Shown here piece after piece: positions 30,476-41,831 of a stretch of 64,000 nucleotides of DNA. The notes beneath the pieces were generated by a model that saw only the letters and a program-made list of their open reading frames with translations, was not told the origin of the DNA and made no database searches. Position 1 is the first letter of the stretch; every line of letters begins with the position of its first letter. Origin of the DNA: Viola odorata (lineage: Eukaryota; Streptophyta; Magnoliopsida; Malpighiales; Violaceae); contig OY829542.1 in assembly GCA_963691705.1 (NCBI GenBank), forward strand, positions 32,412,579 to 32,476,578, written 5' to 3'. The translations under genes and the position numbers were made by a program.

Positions 30476-31542
30476 TCTGTAATTCCTGTAAATTCACAAC
30501 ACGAAAAGAAACGTAAAATTGCACTAATCCTAGCACTCCCTCACGTGTTTACTCTCGTGTTTGAACTATCTAATACTCTCACAAAATTCACTCAAATAAT
30601 CCTTGCAATTGTTCAAGTGTTAATAAGACTCAAGAGTTCAAGAAAAAGGCTTCCAAGAAGACTCTCAAAGACAACTAGCACTGAAAAGAATGGTGACACT
30701 TTATATTTGAGTAATTGCAAGAACAACCAATCAAACAAATAGCAAGTAGAGTAGAAGGCAATTTCAAGGTATCAAAGAAAGCTCAAATTGACATGAAAGG
30801 ACTCAAACAAATTCAATTTCAGTTCTGATTTTAATATCCAATCGCACTTGAATTCGCTTCCTTGATAAATAGGACTTTTGTGGCGCAAATACTTCTATAT
30901 ATTTTTGTATTTGCAGAATTGAATTCCTTTCTTTTCTTTTGGAATTTTCTTTTCTTTTCTTTTTTCTCTTTTTTTTTTTTTTGATCCAATACAACCTTCA
31001 CTTGATTCTTTTGAAGTTGCTGTTTTTTTTCCCCCTTTTTTTTTTTACAGCAAAACGCAATTTAGTGTTTTGATCAGAACGTTTTACTCTGAACTCCGAA
31101 TTGACTGATTCTTTTTGATTCGGAAGCCCAACAAACACAGTCTTCCAATGGATCCTTTTTCACTCAAAATGGACTTCAGTAGCTATATATTAAAATCTAA
31201 TTTCGACAACTGAAAATTGTGTAGGATTTGGCAGAAAACACAATTTAGTAAATCGACTATAGCTTTTGACTCCGGTGTCCGAATCACTTTATTCTTTTTG
31301 ATTCAGAAACCTAACAGGTTCCGATTTCCAACAAGACCTTTCTCACCAAAATCAGACTTCAATAACTATGTATTAAAATTCAATTTCGACACTGCCAGAA
31401 ATTTGCACATATAACGAACCAAGCACAGCAAAGAAATCGGTTTTGAATGGAGTAGAAGGGAATACCGATTTCAGCAATGAAAACTAAAAATACAGTTAAA
31501 GATACTTACCAATCTTTGAACGCCTTAAGCTCCGCTACCAAC
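30476..31542 (-). other. R8 leader and primer site
   Basis: Primer site 31529-31540. The leader has poly-T/A tracts (30950-31045), two diverged ~185-bp modules with the GACTCCGGTGTCCGAATCA core, and the CACGTGAGGGAG block (minus, near 30540). No gene. Confidence 0.82.
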
Positions 31543-32345
31543 TGATATGATCCTAGTTGCTTAGGATGCGTAGCACCAATTCTGATCGTTGTTCAAAGAT
31601 GGATTTCGATGCGGAAGTAATGAACTCGACAAGTACGAGCTTAGACCACTTAGCTAACCTGTGCTAAGAGCCCTAATCGATTTCAAGTCAAGGATCTTCC
31701 ATTTAAATAAACTGATTAACTAATTAATTAAATAAATGGAAACAAAGGTTGCTGCCATTTACTTAATTAATTAGTTAATTAGTTTAATTAACTAATTAGT
31801 TAAATAAATGGAAACAAAAGTTGGTGCCATTATTTAACTAATTAACTAAGGAAACTAATTTAAAGTAAATATAAATATAATTAAATACATTCCAGCAGCT
31901 CATGTCGAGTTCTCCATCATCGGGCCAAGGTTTGGGCCGAAACTTCAAGTCGTATGTTGTTTCGCGGACAGACTGCGCACCATAGTGTAGACTTCCATAA
32001 CTTTTAAACCACTGGGAAAAATGCGCTGAATCTTGTCCCAAATGAAAGATAACATCTTGAAGTTTCCAACGGGTGGTCGATCGTACAATTTGGACCTGTA
32101 CAACGCCGGCTACATTCCAACGAAGTTGCCTGTTGTGTCTGCGCCTAGAACTGCTGTGTGCGAGATTGTCATCTCGAATCTCCTTGAGATCTACTTGTCC
32201 GAATGCTCTGACACTTGGACACAATAAACATAACACATAGAGGTTTCCATCAAGTCTTTCGGACCTCTGATCGGACTCCATCTGCTCCATCATGTCTTGA
32301 CGCTTTTGTCCATGTAGTCGCGTGATACATCTTGGGATCGTATCA
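31543..32345 (-). repeat. R8 5' LTR (803 bp, internally deleted)
   Basis: Same ends as the 3' LTR but shorter. Sequence jumps at about 31698 (AGGATCTT-CCATTTAAATAA), skipping some 280 bp present in the 3' LTR, including the TATA region. Its U3 frame is continuous with R6 gag by chance. Confidence 0.9.
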
Positions 32346-33365
32346 GTACCATATGAAGGCTTAGATACCTTGGGTGTGTCCTTGCTGTCCTTGTTCCCCT
32401 TGGACCATGTAGACTTGTTCCAAGTGGAAGTTCGAGACACAAAAGTAGACGGCTTAGAATAGGCTGCCTTAGCCTTGCGTTGCCTCTCAATCTTTGTAGC
32501 CATGTGGAGCATCTCCTCCAACGTCCTATATGGAAGCAACTCAAATGAATCTGCTATTTCTCGGTTCAGTCCTCCAAGAAACCTAGCCATCTTAGCTTCC
32601 TCATCTTCTATCACATTAACCCTAGCCATAAGAACTTCCAACTCGTTGTGATAGTCATTCACTATTTTGGATCCTTGGGTGAGTTTTTGCAAGCGCTGAA
32701 GTCGGTCCATATGGTAGTACGGTGGGACAAACCTCCTCTTCATTGCAAACTTCATGTTTTCCCAAGTAGTCACGGGACCTCTCAAATCCTCACTGACTTG
32801 CTCCCACCACTCGGCAGCATAACCAAAGAACTCTACGGATGCTGACCTTATCTTTTTCTCATCTGTGTAGTTGTGACACCGAAAAATGGCCTCCATCTTT
32901 CGTTCCCAAACAAAGTAGGCTTCGGGATCATCCTTCCCTTCGAAGGCTGGAACCTTAAGCTTGACATTCCCAACATGATTGTCAGCTCGCTCGCGCTCCT
33001 CGCGACGTGGCTGTTCAAGGTGACGGCCTCGCCCACCAAAGGCGCGTCTGCCACGTCCATGCGCACCCCCTCGGCGCATTTGGAAACCCCTCGGTCCTGC
33101 CATGTGAAACTCCTCCTAACCCTCATCTTCAGAACCCTCTACCTCTTGCTCACTGAACTGGTCATCGCTCGGTGTAGGCGCATATGCCTCTCGGTTTACT
33201 CTAGGGTTTAGGCGTTGCACAAAGTGTGCCCCGGGGGCTTGTGGAACCCTACTCTCATGTTCCCTAGTCTCAACCTGTTGCTTCCAAGCGTTTAGGTTCT
33301 GTAGCTAGGCTGCTATGTCTTGTAATGCCTTGGCTACATCAGCCGTTTGTTCCTTTCCTGAATCG
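32346..33365 (-). pseudogene. R6 gag
   Basis: Readable from about GKEQTADVAKALQDIAA. In-frame TAG codons at that point and before EEFHMAG break the N-terminus. The open part (from 33103) has an Arg/Gly-rich stretch, then the capsid core VPAFEGKDDPEAYFVWERK, AAEWWEQV, MKRRFVPPYY, GSKIVNDYHNELE and LNREIADSF, and a Ser/Thr/Lys linker cut by R8 at SYG-T. Gag assembles particles in the cytoplasm. Confidence 0.88.
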
Positions 33366-34235
33366 CCTGACGTCCTGAAAGTCACAAGAAAATTTCCAAG
33401 CGTAAAATTGCCTAAAACTATCTCTCCCTCACGTGTTTACTCTCGTGTTTGTCTCTCTATTAGTCTCACAAAATCTCTCAAAGTAAACTATCCAGATCCG
33501 TCTCCAACGTGTCCAAGATGAACCTGACTCGAAGAATTTTCAAGAAAAAGCTTCCAAAGAGACACACAAAGAAAACTAGTGTAGAAGGAAATTTTGAGGT
33601 AATATACTCGAATCAATTGCAAGAATCAATCAATTACTCAAGTATACTACAGAGTAGAAAGTCACAGTAGTAGTAGAATCAAAGAAAAGCTCAAAATAAT
33701 CAGATTGAGTCAGTATACAAACTCAAAACGCTAATGGCATGCGATTAGGGTTTGAAGACTTGTTCTGGCCACAACTTTTGATTTCGAAATCCAAATCCAA
33801 TGATTCTTTTTGCTATAAACCACAAATTCACTCTAGTATTTGATTTTGGAAGTACCTGATTTTTTTTTGAATGGTACTGATTTCTCCTCTGTTCTATTTT
33901 TGACGAAATTGTTTTCCTTTTTTTTTTTGAATGACTTGCTTCACACTCTTTTTCTCCTTTTTTTTAATTCAATTCAACACACAACGCAAATTAACTAAGA
34001 CACTTTGGGGGACTTTGTTTTTTTTTTTTTGAGAAAATAAAAGACCTACAAATCGTTGAGATGATTTGCACACTAATCGCACACACAAGACACAAATTGA
34101 CACAAGACACACTAACACACAACATGCAAGAGAATTGGTGTAGAAGAGAATGAAGGAATACCAATTCTAACAAAGAAAACGACAAATTAAAGGGATAGAT
34201 TTACCAAGTCGGGACAGCTGAGCTCCGCTACCAAC
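33366..34235 (-). other. R6 leader and primer site
   Basis: Primer site GCTCCGCTACCA complement at 34222-34233. About 850 bp of AT-rich leader with poly-T/A runs, the CACGTGAGGGAG block (near 33430) and a TTTGGGGGAC motif. No gene. Confidence 0.82.
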
Positions 34236-35394
34236 TGATGCATTTCTTAGTATCTAGAACGCCCTCCTTCGATCGTTGTCCATCGACGTGGGTTTCAATG
34301 CGGAATTTAACTCGAAGAAAGCACGTGAACCTCCAAGTTGCAATGCTTGGCAATCCACGGTGAATCCCTTGAGGATCTTGCGTCAAACCTTTGAACCTCC
34401 AAGTCGCAATGCTTGGCAATCCAAAGAACGAGTGACTCAATGAGAGGTGCTTTCAAGTTTTACTTGACAAGCTAATCGAATGCATGAAACTCAATTAGTT
34501 GCAAGGTTCATCAAGAACAAGTGGATAGGAATCCAAAGCAATCTGCTTTCAATAATCAATAATCAAGTCTGACTGAGAAATAACATGTGTGGCTCCTTTT
34601 TAATGAAGCGCTAAACCCTAATTCCAAAAATGGAAACTAGTTTAGTTTCTAAATAATGACTTAAACGAAAATGGCAACAAGCCACCTTTCTAAATAAGTT
34701 CTGAAACCCTAAAATAATATAAATAAAGTCTACTAAATAGGATAGAAGTGCAGGCGCCGCCGTTTAGGTCAAAAGGCCCAAGTGGCTTTGCTTGCGGGTC
34801 CGCTGAATCACATTTTAAGGAAACAAGGTGTTTTCCTTATTCCCTTGAGAGTTCCCACTGAAATTTGGAGGGAAACTTCCTAACACATAGAAGACGTTCT
34901 GGGCTGAATATTGTGCGAGGAAATATACTCCAATCTTCAAAAGGCTCGGCAGTGGCTTTCACTATCCAATGCGGGCTTGTGATTTGGGCTTGTCCCAAAT
35001 CCTTCGGGCTTTTCTCCTGATTTTTGGCCTGGACTCCGTTCTTGTATTATAAATAACCATGGCTTGGCCAAAAATAGAAAAAGGGCACTGGCGGACCTAA
35101 AGGTCCGAAGTGGCCAAGTGTGGTCCATCCGCGGCACGGATCAAGGTCACAAGGCGCTGCTGGGGCGCGCGTAGGCTGGCTTCCTCCGATGCTGTCTCTA
35201 CCTTCAGTTCCATATGGATAAGGCTGCTGAGTCTTGTCTGCAAGGTTCGGGCCCTGGCTCGAGTGATTGGGCTCGTGGGCGGCAATGGGAGGCTCGTGGT
35301 TGCGGCTGCTGCATCCTCCAAGGCTCGGACCTTGGTGCGGGTGGTTGCACCTGTGGGCGCGGCACTAGGGTTGGCTCCGGCTGGGGTCATATCA
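34236..35394 (-). repeat. R6 5' LTR (1159 bp)
   Basis: Minus-strand start TGATATGACCCC, end ...AAATGCATCA. U3 carries an open frame from the LTR start to 35097 containing SPITRARARTLQTRLSSLIH, the same motif as the R1/R11/R16 tails. This shows that the missing R6 integrase also ended inside its 3' LTR. Confidence 0.9.
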
Positions 35395-35526
35395 GAAAAG
35401 GGGTCCGGTGGTGGGGAAATGGAAACCGTGGACTCCCTCGGGTGGAATGATTCGCCTTAGCTGATGCGAATGGCTTGAGGACGCCGAGGCAGCCTCTTCA
35501 GACCTATCAAAAGAGAAGACGCCATG
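35395..35526 (-). pseudogene. R9 fragment a: protease-RT linker
   Basis: 132 bp between the R6 LTR and the solo LTR R10. Joined to 43528 onward it continues R9 (SSSMASSLLIGLKR). One frame reads RRIIPPEGVHGFHF, plausibly the degenerate start of RT (compare PEEIPNGLPPVRGIEH). R6 inserted at its left edge. Confidence 0.6.
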
Positions 35527-36065
35527 TGATAACATTCGACCCTCTGTTGAATGGATTGAGGCCGAATAGTAGAGCCTCTTCGGATCTAGTCTCCTTTGGG
35601 AGGATGATAACTTGAACTTGATGATGATGGACACGGATTAGGATGAAGGGGTGCGGAATATTTGGATGTTAGGGAGTGTTTAAGGCAGCGGCAATAGATG
35701 GATGAATATCGAAAAGGATTTATGGAAAACAATCAATTAACTTGTAATCAAACGTTTACAAGGATCAACACTCGAAACCTTCCCTTAATTGATCAAAGAT
35801 CAAGCCGAAAGGTATTGAAATGCTTAAAGGAAAACTGGGTTTAAGACCCCTAAGGCTTCAGCCAACTACTTGGTCTTGATATGGAGATATACTCACAATT
35901 AAAATCAAAGACAAGGTATAAAAGAGGCTAAGCCCTTCTATTTATACCTTGTGAATTATTACATGGAAAACCCTACACTACCCTTCACTTAATGAAGCAA
36001 GACCGTGGGCTTGAGGAGGGAATGGGCTTGCACTCTAGCGCTTGGGCATGGAAGGCCACGCACGA

Positions 36066-36975
36066 TGATACGATCCTGGCTCCTTAGGATGCATAGCACC
36101 AAATTTGATCTTTGTTCAAAGACGGATTTCCTGCGGAAATAGATAACTCGACAAGTACGAGCTTAGACCACTTAGCTAACCTGTGCTAAGAGCCCTAATC
36201 GATTTCAAGTCAAGGGTCTTGAATCGGGTTCTTAGGACTAGACTCAACAATGTGAGAATCACACTAAGATAAACGACACAATAATACAATTCCAAGATTT
36301 ACTTGTATACGACTCAAGTATTGCGGACTCAAGAAGAACAAGGTTCAACCGACTTGAACAAGGGGCAGAGATTGAAGAGAATATCTCAATTTATCAAATA
36401 ACAGCCAACCTAATAAGGAGGCAAAGTAGTTCCTTATATAGGTTACAATCAAACCCTAAAAGCAAACCTAATAGGAATAGAAGTAGGACTTCTAAAATAG
36501 GAAGATAGCTTAACTAATTAAACTGTTTAATTAACTAATTTAAGCTTAAAGTAATTTAAAGTCAACAACTTAAATCTTCAGTCAATGCGCCAGCTTCTGG
36601 ACACGCGAAACGGGCAGGAGCCGTTTTGAACAATCGGCACGCGCGACAGATGAGTGAATCGGCAACGGCTGAGTGAAACGGGCAGATGCCGATTTCGTGA
36701 GAACGGTCAGAGCCGTTTTGAACGAATCGGACAAGAGCCGTTTTGTGACAAACGGTCAAGTGCTGTTTCTAGCAGAATCATCATCGGCTATTGTGAATGT
36801 AAGGAGATTCACAACTCTAGGGGTTTTCTCTCGAAGTGCAGCTTCCTCACTTGACATCTCACATTCCAGCTCCTTGTGAATGAGAGATGACAATCGGTCT
36901 TGAAGCTTTCTTGCTCTGGCTCGAGTCATTGGACCAGCTGGTGGTAACGGTAGTTGGATGCGTGGATTCGCATCA
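36066..36975 (-). repeat. R11 3' LTR (910 bp)
   Basis: Minus-strand TGATGCGAATCC to GGATCGTATCA. The first ~220 bp encode the polyprotein tail. TATATAAGG is near 36430 on the minus strand. Confidence 0.94.
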
Positions 36976-38885
36976 TTCCCTCCCCCTTCGGAAGGATTCG
37001 CCCTCGAATCCGAATCGGTTACAGCGGAAAGTCCATACTCGTCATCTGTATCAAACAACTCTAAGTCAGAAACATTGAAAGTAGAGCTAACGGCACCATA
37101 CTCACTCGGCAATGCCAGTTGGTAGGCATTGTTGTTGATCTTCTCAACAATCTGGAACGGTCCGTCTCCTCTAGGAGATAGCTTGCCACAGCGTTGGTCA
37201 GGAAAACGCTCATTGCGCATATGCAACCAGACCCAATCGCCCACCTGGAACGTCACTAGCCGTCGGCCCTCGTTCTGTTTCTGCACAAGCTTGTCATTCA
37301 TGCGCTCAATGTTCTGTTTTGCCTTAGCATGCAATTGCTTGACAAAATCAGCCTTTTGTGCACCATCTAAACTGACAACATCACTCAAAGGTAAGGGAGT
37401 TAAATCCAAAACAGTTCGAGGATTAAATCCATACACAAGTTCAAACGGCGAGTAATGAGTAGTAGAATGAACAGCACGGTTGTAAGCAAATTCAATCAAC
37501 GGTAAATGATCAACCCAAGTAGAAACATGCTTACTAACTAAGGTGCGTAAAAGGGAGCCAAGAGTCTGATTTACCACCTCAGTTTGACCATCGGTTTGTG
37601 GGTGATAAGATGTAGAATACAATAATTTAGTACCAAGTTTCTTCCACAAAACACGCCAAAAATGACTAAGAAACTTAGTATCTCTATCACTCACAATAGT
37701 TAAGGGTATACCATGCAAACGGACTACTTCACGAAAGAACAAATCAGCGACCTGAGTAGCATCACAAGTAGTAGCACATGGAATAAAGTGGGACATCTTC
37801 GAAAATCTGTCCACCACAACAAAGACACTATCCTTTCCGTTCTTAGACCTAGGCAATCCAACGACAAAATCCATAGACAAATCGGTCCAAGGGTGAGAAG
37901 GGACAGGTAACGGCATGTATTCTCCATGACCAGCCGATTTCGACTTGGCTCGACGACATATTAAACATCTAGTAATAATGCGGACAACGTCACGCTTCAT
38001 GTGAGGCCAATAAAAGTGATCATGCAATACATCCAAGGTTTTAGTCACGCCAAAGTGACCCATTAAGCCACCACTATGGGCTTCATGCACAAGTAATTCA
38101 CGAAGAGAGCAATGAGGAATACACAAATGTTTGCCTTTAAACAAATAACCCTCATGCTTGTAGAATTTAGAACCAGAAATAGAAACGCCATGCAAGTAAA
38201 TAGCACCAAAATCAGAATCGGTTGCATAAAGCTCTATAATGTGCGAAAATCCAAGCAATTTGGCATTTAGAGAAGTAATCAGCACATACCGTCGCGATAG
38301 CGCATCGGCAACAATATTCTCTTTACCTTGCTTGTACTGAATGTGGTAAGGGAACGCCTCTATAAACTCCATCCAAACGGCATGGCGCCGATTGAGCTTC
38401 CCTTGACCCTTTAGGTACTTCAAGCTCAAATGGTCTGTGTGGATGATAAACTCCCTTGGCATCAGATAGTGTTGCCATGTTTCTAACGCTCGGACAAGGG
38501 CATAGAATTCCTTGTCGTAGGTCGGATATCGGAGCTGAGCATCCTTGAGCTTCTCACTGAAAAAGGCAATCGGCCATTTCTCCTGCAGCAGAACGACACC
38601 GATTCCTAATCCGCTGGCGTCGCACTCTATCTCAAACGCCTTGCTGAAGTCGGGCAATGCTAGCACGGGAGCGGCACAGAGCCGTTCCTTGAGGGTAGCA
38701 AACGCCTCCTCCTGTTGTTGCTCCCACCTGAAAACAACATTCTTTTTTGTTAAATCATTCAATGGAACGGCAATGGTGCTAAAATCCTTTACAAAACGCC
38801 GATAGAAGCTTGCTAATCCATGGAACGATCTCACATCGGTAACGGCCTTCGGCGTCGGCCATTCCCGTATTGCGCGGATCTTCTC
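36756..38885 (-). CDS. R11 RNase H, integrase and LTR-encoded tail
   Basis: The frame begins right after the nonsense codon and runs to TGA at 36756; the 692-aa part starts at [14 protein letters not shown]. RNase [55 protein letters not shown]. Integrase: [11 protein letters not shown] ... CLICRRAKS (HHCC), [27 protein letters not shown] (DDE complete), RGDGPFQIVEKI (GPF). About 72 C-terminal residues are encoded by the 3' LTR (PMTRARARKLQDRLSSLIH). All catalytic residues are present. No chromodomain is seen, as in CRM-type chromoviruses. Confidence 0.94.
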   Translation of the reverse strand, partial: EKIRAIREWPTPKAVTDVRSFHGLASFYRRFVKDFSTIAVPLNDLTKKNVVFRWEQQQEEAFATLKERLCAAPVLALPDFSKAFEIECDASGLGIGVVLLQEKWPIAFFSEKLKDAQLRYPTYDKEFYALVRALETWQHYLMPREFIIHTDHLSLKYLKGQGKLNRRHAVWMEFIEAFPYHIQYKQGKENIVADALSRRYVLITSLNAKLLGFSHIIELYATDSDFGAIYLHGVSISGSKFYKHEGYLFKGKHLCIPHCSLRELLVHEAHSGGLMGHFGVTKTLDVLHDHFYWPHMKRDVVRIITRCLICRRAKSKSAGHGEYMPLPVPSHPWTDLSMDFVVGLPRSKNGKDSVFVVVDRFSKMSHFIPCATTCDATQVADLFFREVVRLHGIPLTIVSDRDTKFLSHFWRVLWKKLGTKLLYSTSYHPQTDGQTEVVNQTLGSLLRTLVSKHVSTWVDHLPLIEFAYNRAVHSTTHYSPFELVYGFNPRTVLDLTPLPLSDVVSLDGAQKADFVKQLHAKAKQNIERMNDKLVQKQNEGRRLVTFQVGDWVWLHMRNERFPDQRCGKLSPRGDGPFQIVEKINNNAYQLALPSEYGAVSSTFNVSDLELFDTDDEYGLSAVTDSDSRANPSEGGGNDANPRIQLPLPPAGPMTRARARKLQDRLSSLIHKELECEMSSEEAALREKTPRVVNLLTFTIADDDSARNST

Positions 38886-41831
38886 TTAATCCACTTTAAC
38901 GCCATCTGCACTTACAATGAAACCAAGAAAACCAACTTGTTCCAATGCAAAAGAACACTTACTAGGTTTAGCATATAATTTCTGCTCACGAAGTGTTACA
39001 AAAACTTCCTTAAGATGTAAAACATGCTCATCCAATGATTTGCTATAGATTAAAATGTCATCAAAATAAACTACAACAAATTTACCAATTAAGTGCCGAA
39101 GTACATGGTTCATTAATCTCATAAAGGTGCTAGGAGCATTAGTCAAGCCAAACGGCATAACCATCCATTCATATAAACCATACTTAGTCTTAAAAGCAGT
39201 TTTCCATTCATCCCCTTCTTTCATACGAATCTGGTGGTATCCACTCATTAAATCAATTTTAGAAAATAATTTACTACCACTTAATTCATCTAACATATCA
39301 TCCAATCGAGGAATAGGATGGCGATACTTTACAGTGATTTTATTGACTGCTCGACAATCAACACACATGCGCCAAGATCCATCCTTCTTTGGGACTAGAA
39401 TGACTGGAACGGCACATGGAGACAGACTCTCCCGAACGTACCCACGCGCAAGCAAATCGTCCACTTGCCGTTGCTGTTCCTTTGTCTCCTCTGGATTGGA
39501 TCGGTAAGCCGGCCGATGGGGAATTGCCGATCCAGGAACAAAGTCGATCTGATGTTCGATGCCTCGAATCGGAGGTAAGCCAGGTGGCATCTCTTCGGGT
39601 AGAACATCTCCAAATTCCTGCAAGAGAGACGATATACCAATCAGAACGATGTTGTACCGTTCCGTTTCAGTGGAGGTTAAACAAGAAGAGCGAAAACGGA
39701 TTAGAAGTAGAGGACGGCTTGCGTCAAAACAGTTGTTATGAGAAAGCATGGCTCTCCTAACTTCGCTCCCCTTGGCATATACACTCAATTTCTTTTTATT
39801 TACCTCTCCTTTTCTCTCAATGCCACTCTCAGCACGCTTACTCTTTTCGTGCGAATGTTTACACTCGCCCTCTGCATGCTTGCTGTTTTCATGCGAATGA
39901 TTACACTCTCCCTCTGCATGCTTGCTGTTTTCATGCGAATGTTTAAGGCTCACACACTCAGTGGTTCCCTCTATACTTTTCACACTCAAACCTTCTTTTT
40001 CTCTCGCAAGCTGTTTTGCAATTTCATATTCAGCATGTGACTTAGCAAGCCATTGCTGATCCTCAAACACTGCAGCTTGTGTTAACGGTGCCAAGGTGAA
40101 TTTCTGACCATCCTTAACCAATTTGTAGAGGTTTCTCTTCCCATCATGATTCGCTTCGCGATCAAACTGCCATGGGCGTCCAAGGAGGATATGGCTTGCT
40201 TGCATCGGCACAACATCACAGAGAACCTCATCTTGGTATTTGCCGATACGAAACTTAACAAGTACCTGTTTGGTCACCTTAATACCGTTGTCATCTGTCA
40301 TCCAGTGTAGACGATACGGTTTCGGATGCTTCACCGTCGGCAAGTCCAGCTTATGAACCATCAGCGCACTGGCACAGTTGGTGCAGCTTCCGTTGTCTAT
40401 AATAATGGAACAACCCTTGTGATCAATCACACCTCGGGTGTGGAACAGATTGGTCCGTTGCTCCTCATCACACACTTCATCTGTGGTCTGCACGCTCAGG
40501 TTCCGTCGGATGACAAGTAACTGAACATGCTCACCTCTCTGACAGTCAATATCCGAATCGGTCTGACCATTTTCCTCAGGTTCTGTTTTCTCCTGTTCAT
40601 CATCCGATTCTTCCTCTCCATTCGGCCGGATGATGAAGACTCTCTTATTCGGACACTCCGCTTTCTTGTGTCCTTGACCGTTGCATTTGAAACAAACAAT
40701 TTCCTTAGTGGCTGGCCGATCCACAGGTGGAGTGTAAGGTTTAGTAGTAGCCGTTTTGGACGGGATAACGGCACTGGCGGGTGTCTTCGGAAAGGTAGAA
40801 GCCGTTCTGTCTTCCTTATACCAAGACGGCTTCTTCCACGGTGTCGATCCAGTAGACTTAGAAGAGCTCTTAGCTTTCCGATGCTTCTCAATCTTTTGAG
40901 CCATGTGAAGCATCTCCTCAAGAGTATTGTATTGCGTCAGCTCCAGGGCGTCGGCAATCTCTGCATTCAAACCAGCAATAAACCGAGCCATCGTTACCTC
41001 AGGTTCCTCAGTAATTTTTGCTTGAGCTAAAGCAATCTCCATCTCATTAAAGTAGGCACCAACTCCCTTGCTGCCCTGCTTCAAGGTTTGAAGCCGTTGA
41101 TGAAGCTCACGGTGAAAGTGGGCAGGGACAAACCGTTGTCTCATCGCCTGTTTCATCTCAACCCAGTCATTAATCGGACCAGCATAAACAGCGGCTCTCT
41201 TCAGGTTGAGCTGCTCCCACCAATGACTAGCATATCCACTGAATTCTACTGCTGCTAACTGGACCTTTTTACCCTCTGAATAATTGTGGCATAAGAAAGT
41301 AGCATCTACTTTCCGTTCCCATGTCAAGAAGGTATCAGGGTCGTCAGTACCCTCAAACGGAGGTATTTTCATTTTGATGCTGCTGAGATTAGCATCCAAA
41401 CGGTCATCCTCCCGTTCTCTCCTACCATCACGACGGTCTCGTCTCTCTCTCCTCTGTCCATCCCTTGCATTTATCCAGCCTTCTCCCCCATCAGGTTCTC
41501 CTTCCAAATCAGAATGTGGTAATTGTGGACCACGTCTGGCAAGTCGCCTAGGAGGGACCAAAGCAAGATTACGCCGACGATTCACATCACGTGGTCGACG
41601 GGCGTTGTCATCTTCTTCGGACAGATCAGTCAAACGGCCATCACGTTGGTTATTCGCGGCTATAGGAACTGGATTTATGGTACCTAACGCTTCCACCCTA
41701 GCCAGTCTTGCATCGGCAGTTAGCTGCCGCTCATTGGCAGTTACTTGCCGTTCATTCAATGTTCGGAGCTGTTCCGTCATGTTGGCTAGCACAGCCGTCA
41801 GATCGGGTTGTTGTACTCCCTCTTGAGACAT
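38886..41831 (-). CDS. R11 gag, nucleocapsid, protease and reverse transcriptase
   Basis: 981 residues from ATG at 41831. N-terminal coil with repeated NERQ(V/L)TA(N/D) units (residues ~27-42), Arg-rich segment, capsid core IPPFEGTDDPDTFLTWERK (near 155) with ASHWWEQL, CCHC knuckle CFKCNGQGHKKAEC (near 378), protease IIIDNGSCTNCAS (near 479), a linker with three HE(N/K)SK(H/R)AE repeats, and RT with YFDD near residue 921. It ends at TAA (38886-38888) in GVKVD-stop-EK. The remaining frame continues directly, so one substitution separates gag-RT from RNaseH-integrase. Confidence 0.94.
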   Translation of the reverse strand: MSQEGVQQPDLTAVLANMTEQLRTLNERQVTANERQLTADARLARVEALGTINPVPIAANNQRDGRLTDLSEEDDNARRPRDVNRRRNLALVPPRRLARRGPQLPHSDLEGEPDGGEGWINARDGQRRERRDRRDGRREREDDRLDANLSSIKMKIPPFEGTDDPDTFLTWERKVDATFLCHNYSEGKKVQLAAVEFSGYASHWWEQLNLKRAAVYAGPINDWVEMKQAMRQRFVPAHFHRELHQRLQTLKQGSKGVGAYFNEMEIALAQAKITEEPEVTMARFIAGLNAEIADALELTQYNTLEEMLHMAQKIEKHRKAKSSSKSTGSTPWKKPSWYKEDRTASTFPKTPASAVIPSKTATTKPYTPPVDRPATKEIVCFKCNGQGHKKAECPNKRVFIIRPNGEEESDDEQEKTEPEENGQTDSDIDCQRGEHVQLLVIRRNLSVQTTDEVCDEEQRTNLFHTRGVIDHKGCSIIIDNGSCTNCASALMVHKLDLPTVKHPKPYRLHWMTDDNGIKVTKQVLVKFRIGKYQDEVLCDVVPMQASHILLGRPWQFDREANHDGKRNLYKLVKDGQKFTLAPLTQAAVFEDQQWLAKSHAEYEIAKQLAREKEGLSVKSIEGTTECVSLKHSHENSKHAEGECNHSHENSKHAEGECKHSHEKSKRAESGIERKGEVNKKKLSVYAKGSEVRRAMLSHNNCFDASRPLLLIRFRSSCLTSTETERYNIVLIGISSLLQEFGDVLPEEMPPGLPPIRGIEHQIDFVPGSAIPHRPAYRSNPEETKEQQRQVDDLLARGYVRESLSPCAVPVILVPKKDGSWRMCVDCRAVNKITVKYRHPIPRLDDMLDELSGSKLFSKIDLMSGYHQIRMKEGDEWKTAFKTKYGLYEWMVMPFGLTNAPSTFMRLMNHVLRHLIGKFVVVYFDDILIYSKSLDEHVLHLKEVFVTLREQKLYAKPSKCSFALEQVGFLGFIVSADGVKVD

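Larger units (their letters stand above)
26542..32345 (-). mobile_element. R8: RT-less LTR element with diverged integrase-like ORF, 5.8 kb, TSD GTACC
   Basis: 3' LTR 26542-27616 and 5' LTR 31543-32345, flanked by GTACC at 26537-26541 and 32346-32350. It encodes gag, a His-rich linker and integrase-like ORFs, but no zinc knuckle, protease, RT or RNase H that I can see. It must depend on other elements for reverse transcription. Confidence 0.93.
19258..35394 (-). mobile_element. R6: autonomous-type Ty3/gypsy element split by R7 and R8
   Basis: Read leftwards: 5' LTR 34236-35394, primer site, leader, gag, [R8], NC-protease-RT-RNaseH, [R7], integrase core. The end of integrase, PPT and 3' LTR are missing at the junction with R5. 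Excision of R7 restores [14 protein letters not shown], and excision of R8 restores the SYG-T gag linker. Confidence 0.92.

Noticed and set aside
30950..31050. Poly-T/A runs as ends of non-LTR elements or processed pseudogenes
   Set aside because: They lie inside an LTR-element leader, recur in R6, R11 and R15 leaders, and lack target duplications.
31838..32345. R6 gag with a long C-terminal extension
   Set aside because: The extension is the R8 5' LTR tail frame, fused by insertion at GTACC.
35097..35390. Independent 97-aa gene next to R6
   Set aside because: It begins at the LTR edge and matches the polyprotein tail motif TRARA...LSSLIH; it is the U3 copy of an integrase tail.
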